This document shows positions 32,822 to 33,269 of a stretch of DNA of 33,269 nucleotides, piece after piece. How positions within the stretch are numbered: position 1 is the stretch's first letter; each line of letters opens with the position of its first letter. The position numbers and the translations under genes are program-made. The notes under the pieces were generated by a model that made no database searches, was not told the DNA's origin, and was given only the letters and a program-made list of their open reading frames with translations. Source of the stretch: Priapulus caudatus (Eukaryota > Priapulida > Priapulimorpha > Priapulimorphida > Priapulidae); contig NW_014577066.1 in assembly GCF_000485595.1 (NCBI RefSeq), forward strand, positions 298,648 to 331,916, read 5' to 3'.

Positions 32822-33269
32822 TGCCATACCCCCAGCCTCTGTCCCCTACCTGCTGCCATGCCCCCTCCCTCCATCCCTCACCTGCTGCCGTGCCCCCTCC
32901 CTCCATCCCCCACCCACTGCTGCATCCCCTCCCTCTATCTCCTACCCACTGCCGTGTCCCCTCCCTCCATCCCCCACCCGCTGCTGCGTCCCTTCCCTCC
33001 ATCCCCCACCCACTGCTGCATCCCCTCCCTCTATCTCCCACCCACTGCCGTGTCCCCTCCCTCCATCCCTCACCCGCTGCCGTGCCCCCTCCCTCCATCC
33101 CCCACCCGCTGCCGTGTCCCCTCCCTCCATCCCCCACCCGCTGCCGCGTCCCCCTCCCTCCATCCCCACCTGCTGCCGTGTCCCCTCCCTCCATCCCCCA
33201 CCCGCTGCCGCGTCCCCCTCCCTCCATCCCCACCTGCTGCCGTGTCCCCTCCCTCCATCCCCCACCCGC
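32822..33269. repeat. 32-33 bp C-rich minisatellite running off the window
   Basis: About 14 units of the pattern CTCCATCCCCCACCCGCTGC followed by CGTGTCCCCTCC repeat with period 32 (sometimes 33). The + strand is almost pure pyrimidine with CTGC breaks; the - strand is G-rich. Because 32 is not a multiple of 3, all three minus frames stay open and show the same Gly/Arg-rich peptide. The array continues past 33269. Confidence 0.95.

Noticed and set aside
32796-33265. Gly/Arg-rich minus-strand open frames of 60-145 codons
   Set aside because: They are a by-product of a 32-bp stop-free repeat; all three frames are open equally and there is no splice or start context.

Overview
This is nuclear DNA of an animal, most likely a non-vertebrate metazoan; I cannot name a phylum. 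The evidence is three intron-rich, conserved animal genes with GT-AG introns mostly of a few hundred bases, TTAGGG-type telomere-like patches, and a dense load of non-autonomous hAT-like DNA transposons, LINE relics, a tRNA-derived SINE and tandem repeats. There are no operons, no prokaryotic signals and no RNA genes beyond the SINE head.

Layout. Positions 1-1412 hold a poly-C tract, telomere-like and AT-rich repeats, and possibly the 5' end of the first gene. DDRGK1 (UFMylation adaptor) runs on + in four recognisable exons from 1413 to a stop at 3656. Then come inverted-repeat and other repeat DNA, including a TIR element at 5913-6181 with a 36-bp palindrome nested in it. KCTD9 (BTB/pentapeptide-repeat Cul3 adaptor) runs on - from its ATG at 11761 to about 7015 in twelve exons, convergent with DDRGK1. 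Upstream of KCTD9 are an exact 95-bp tandem duplication, a hAT MITE with an 8-bp target duplication, and a 25-bp satellite (12871-13945).

Positions 14-20.5 kb are almost entirely mobile-element debris: a SINE head, a TIR element, a 730-bp foldback, three LINE 3' relics, a hAT-derived zinc-finger ORF fragment and a MITE. PTCD3 (mitochondrial ribosomal protein mS39) occupies 20555-28308 on + in 20 frame-perfect exons that I could join by splice phase. One of its introns carries a MITE within which another MITE has inserted. From 28.3 kb to the end lie 3' flank, a second clear hAT MITE, a large inverted repeat, and a 32-bp minisatellite running off the window.

The three genes act in unrelated processes: ER UFMylation, ubiquitin ligase targeting and mitochondrial translation. 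The most striking contrast is that DDRGK1 and KCTD9 keep conserved residues and splice sites but are peppered with single-base frameshifts, whereas PTCD3 has none. That points to patchy base quality in the first part of the window, or to two pseudogenes. The most unusual novel-looking items are a 33-36 bp palindromic unit flanked by direct repeats in two places, a tandem array of micro-exon-like cassettes in a PTCD3 intron, and a 5-bp-target-duplication MITE family with its empty site visible in the same window.
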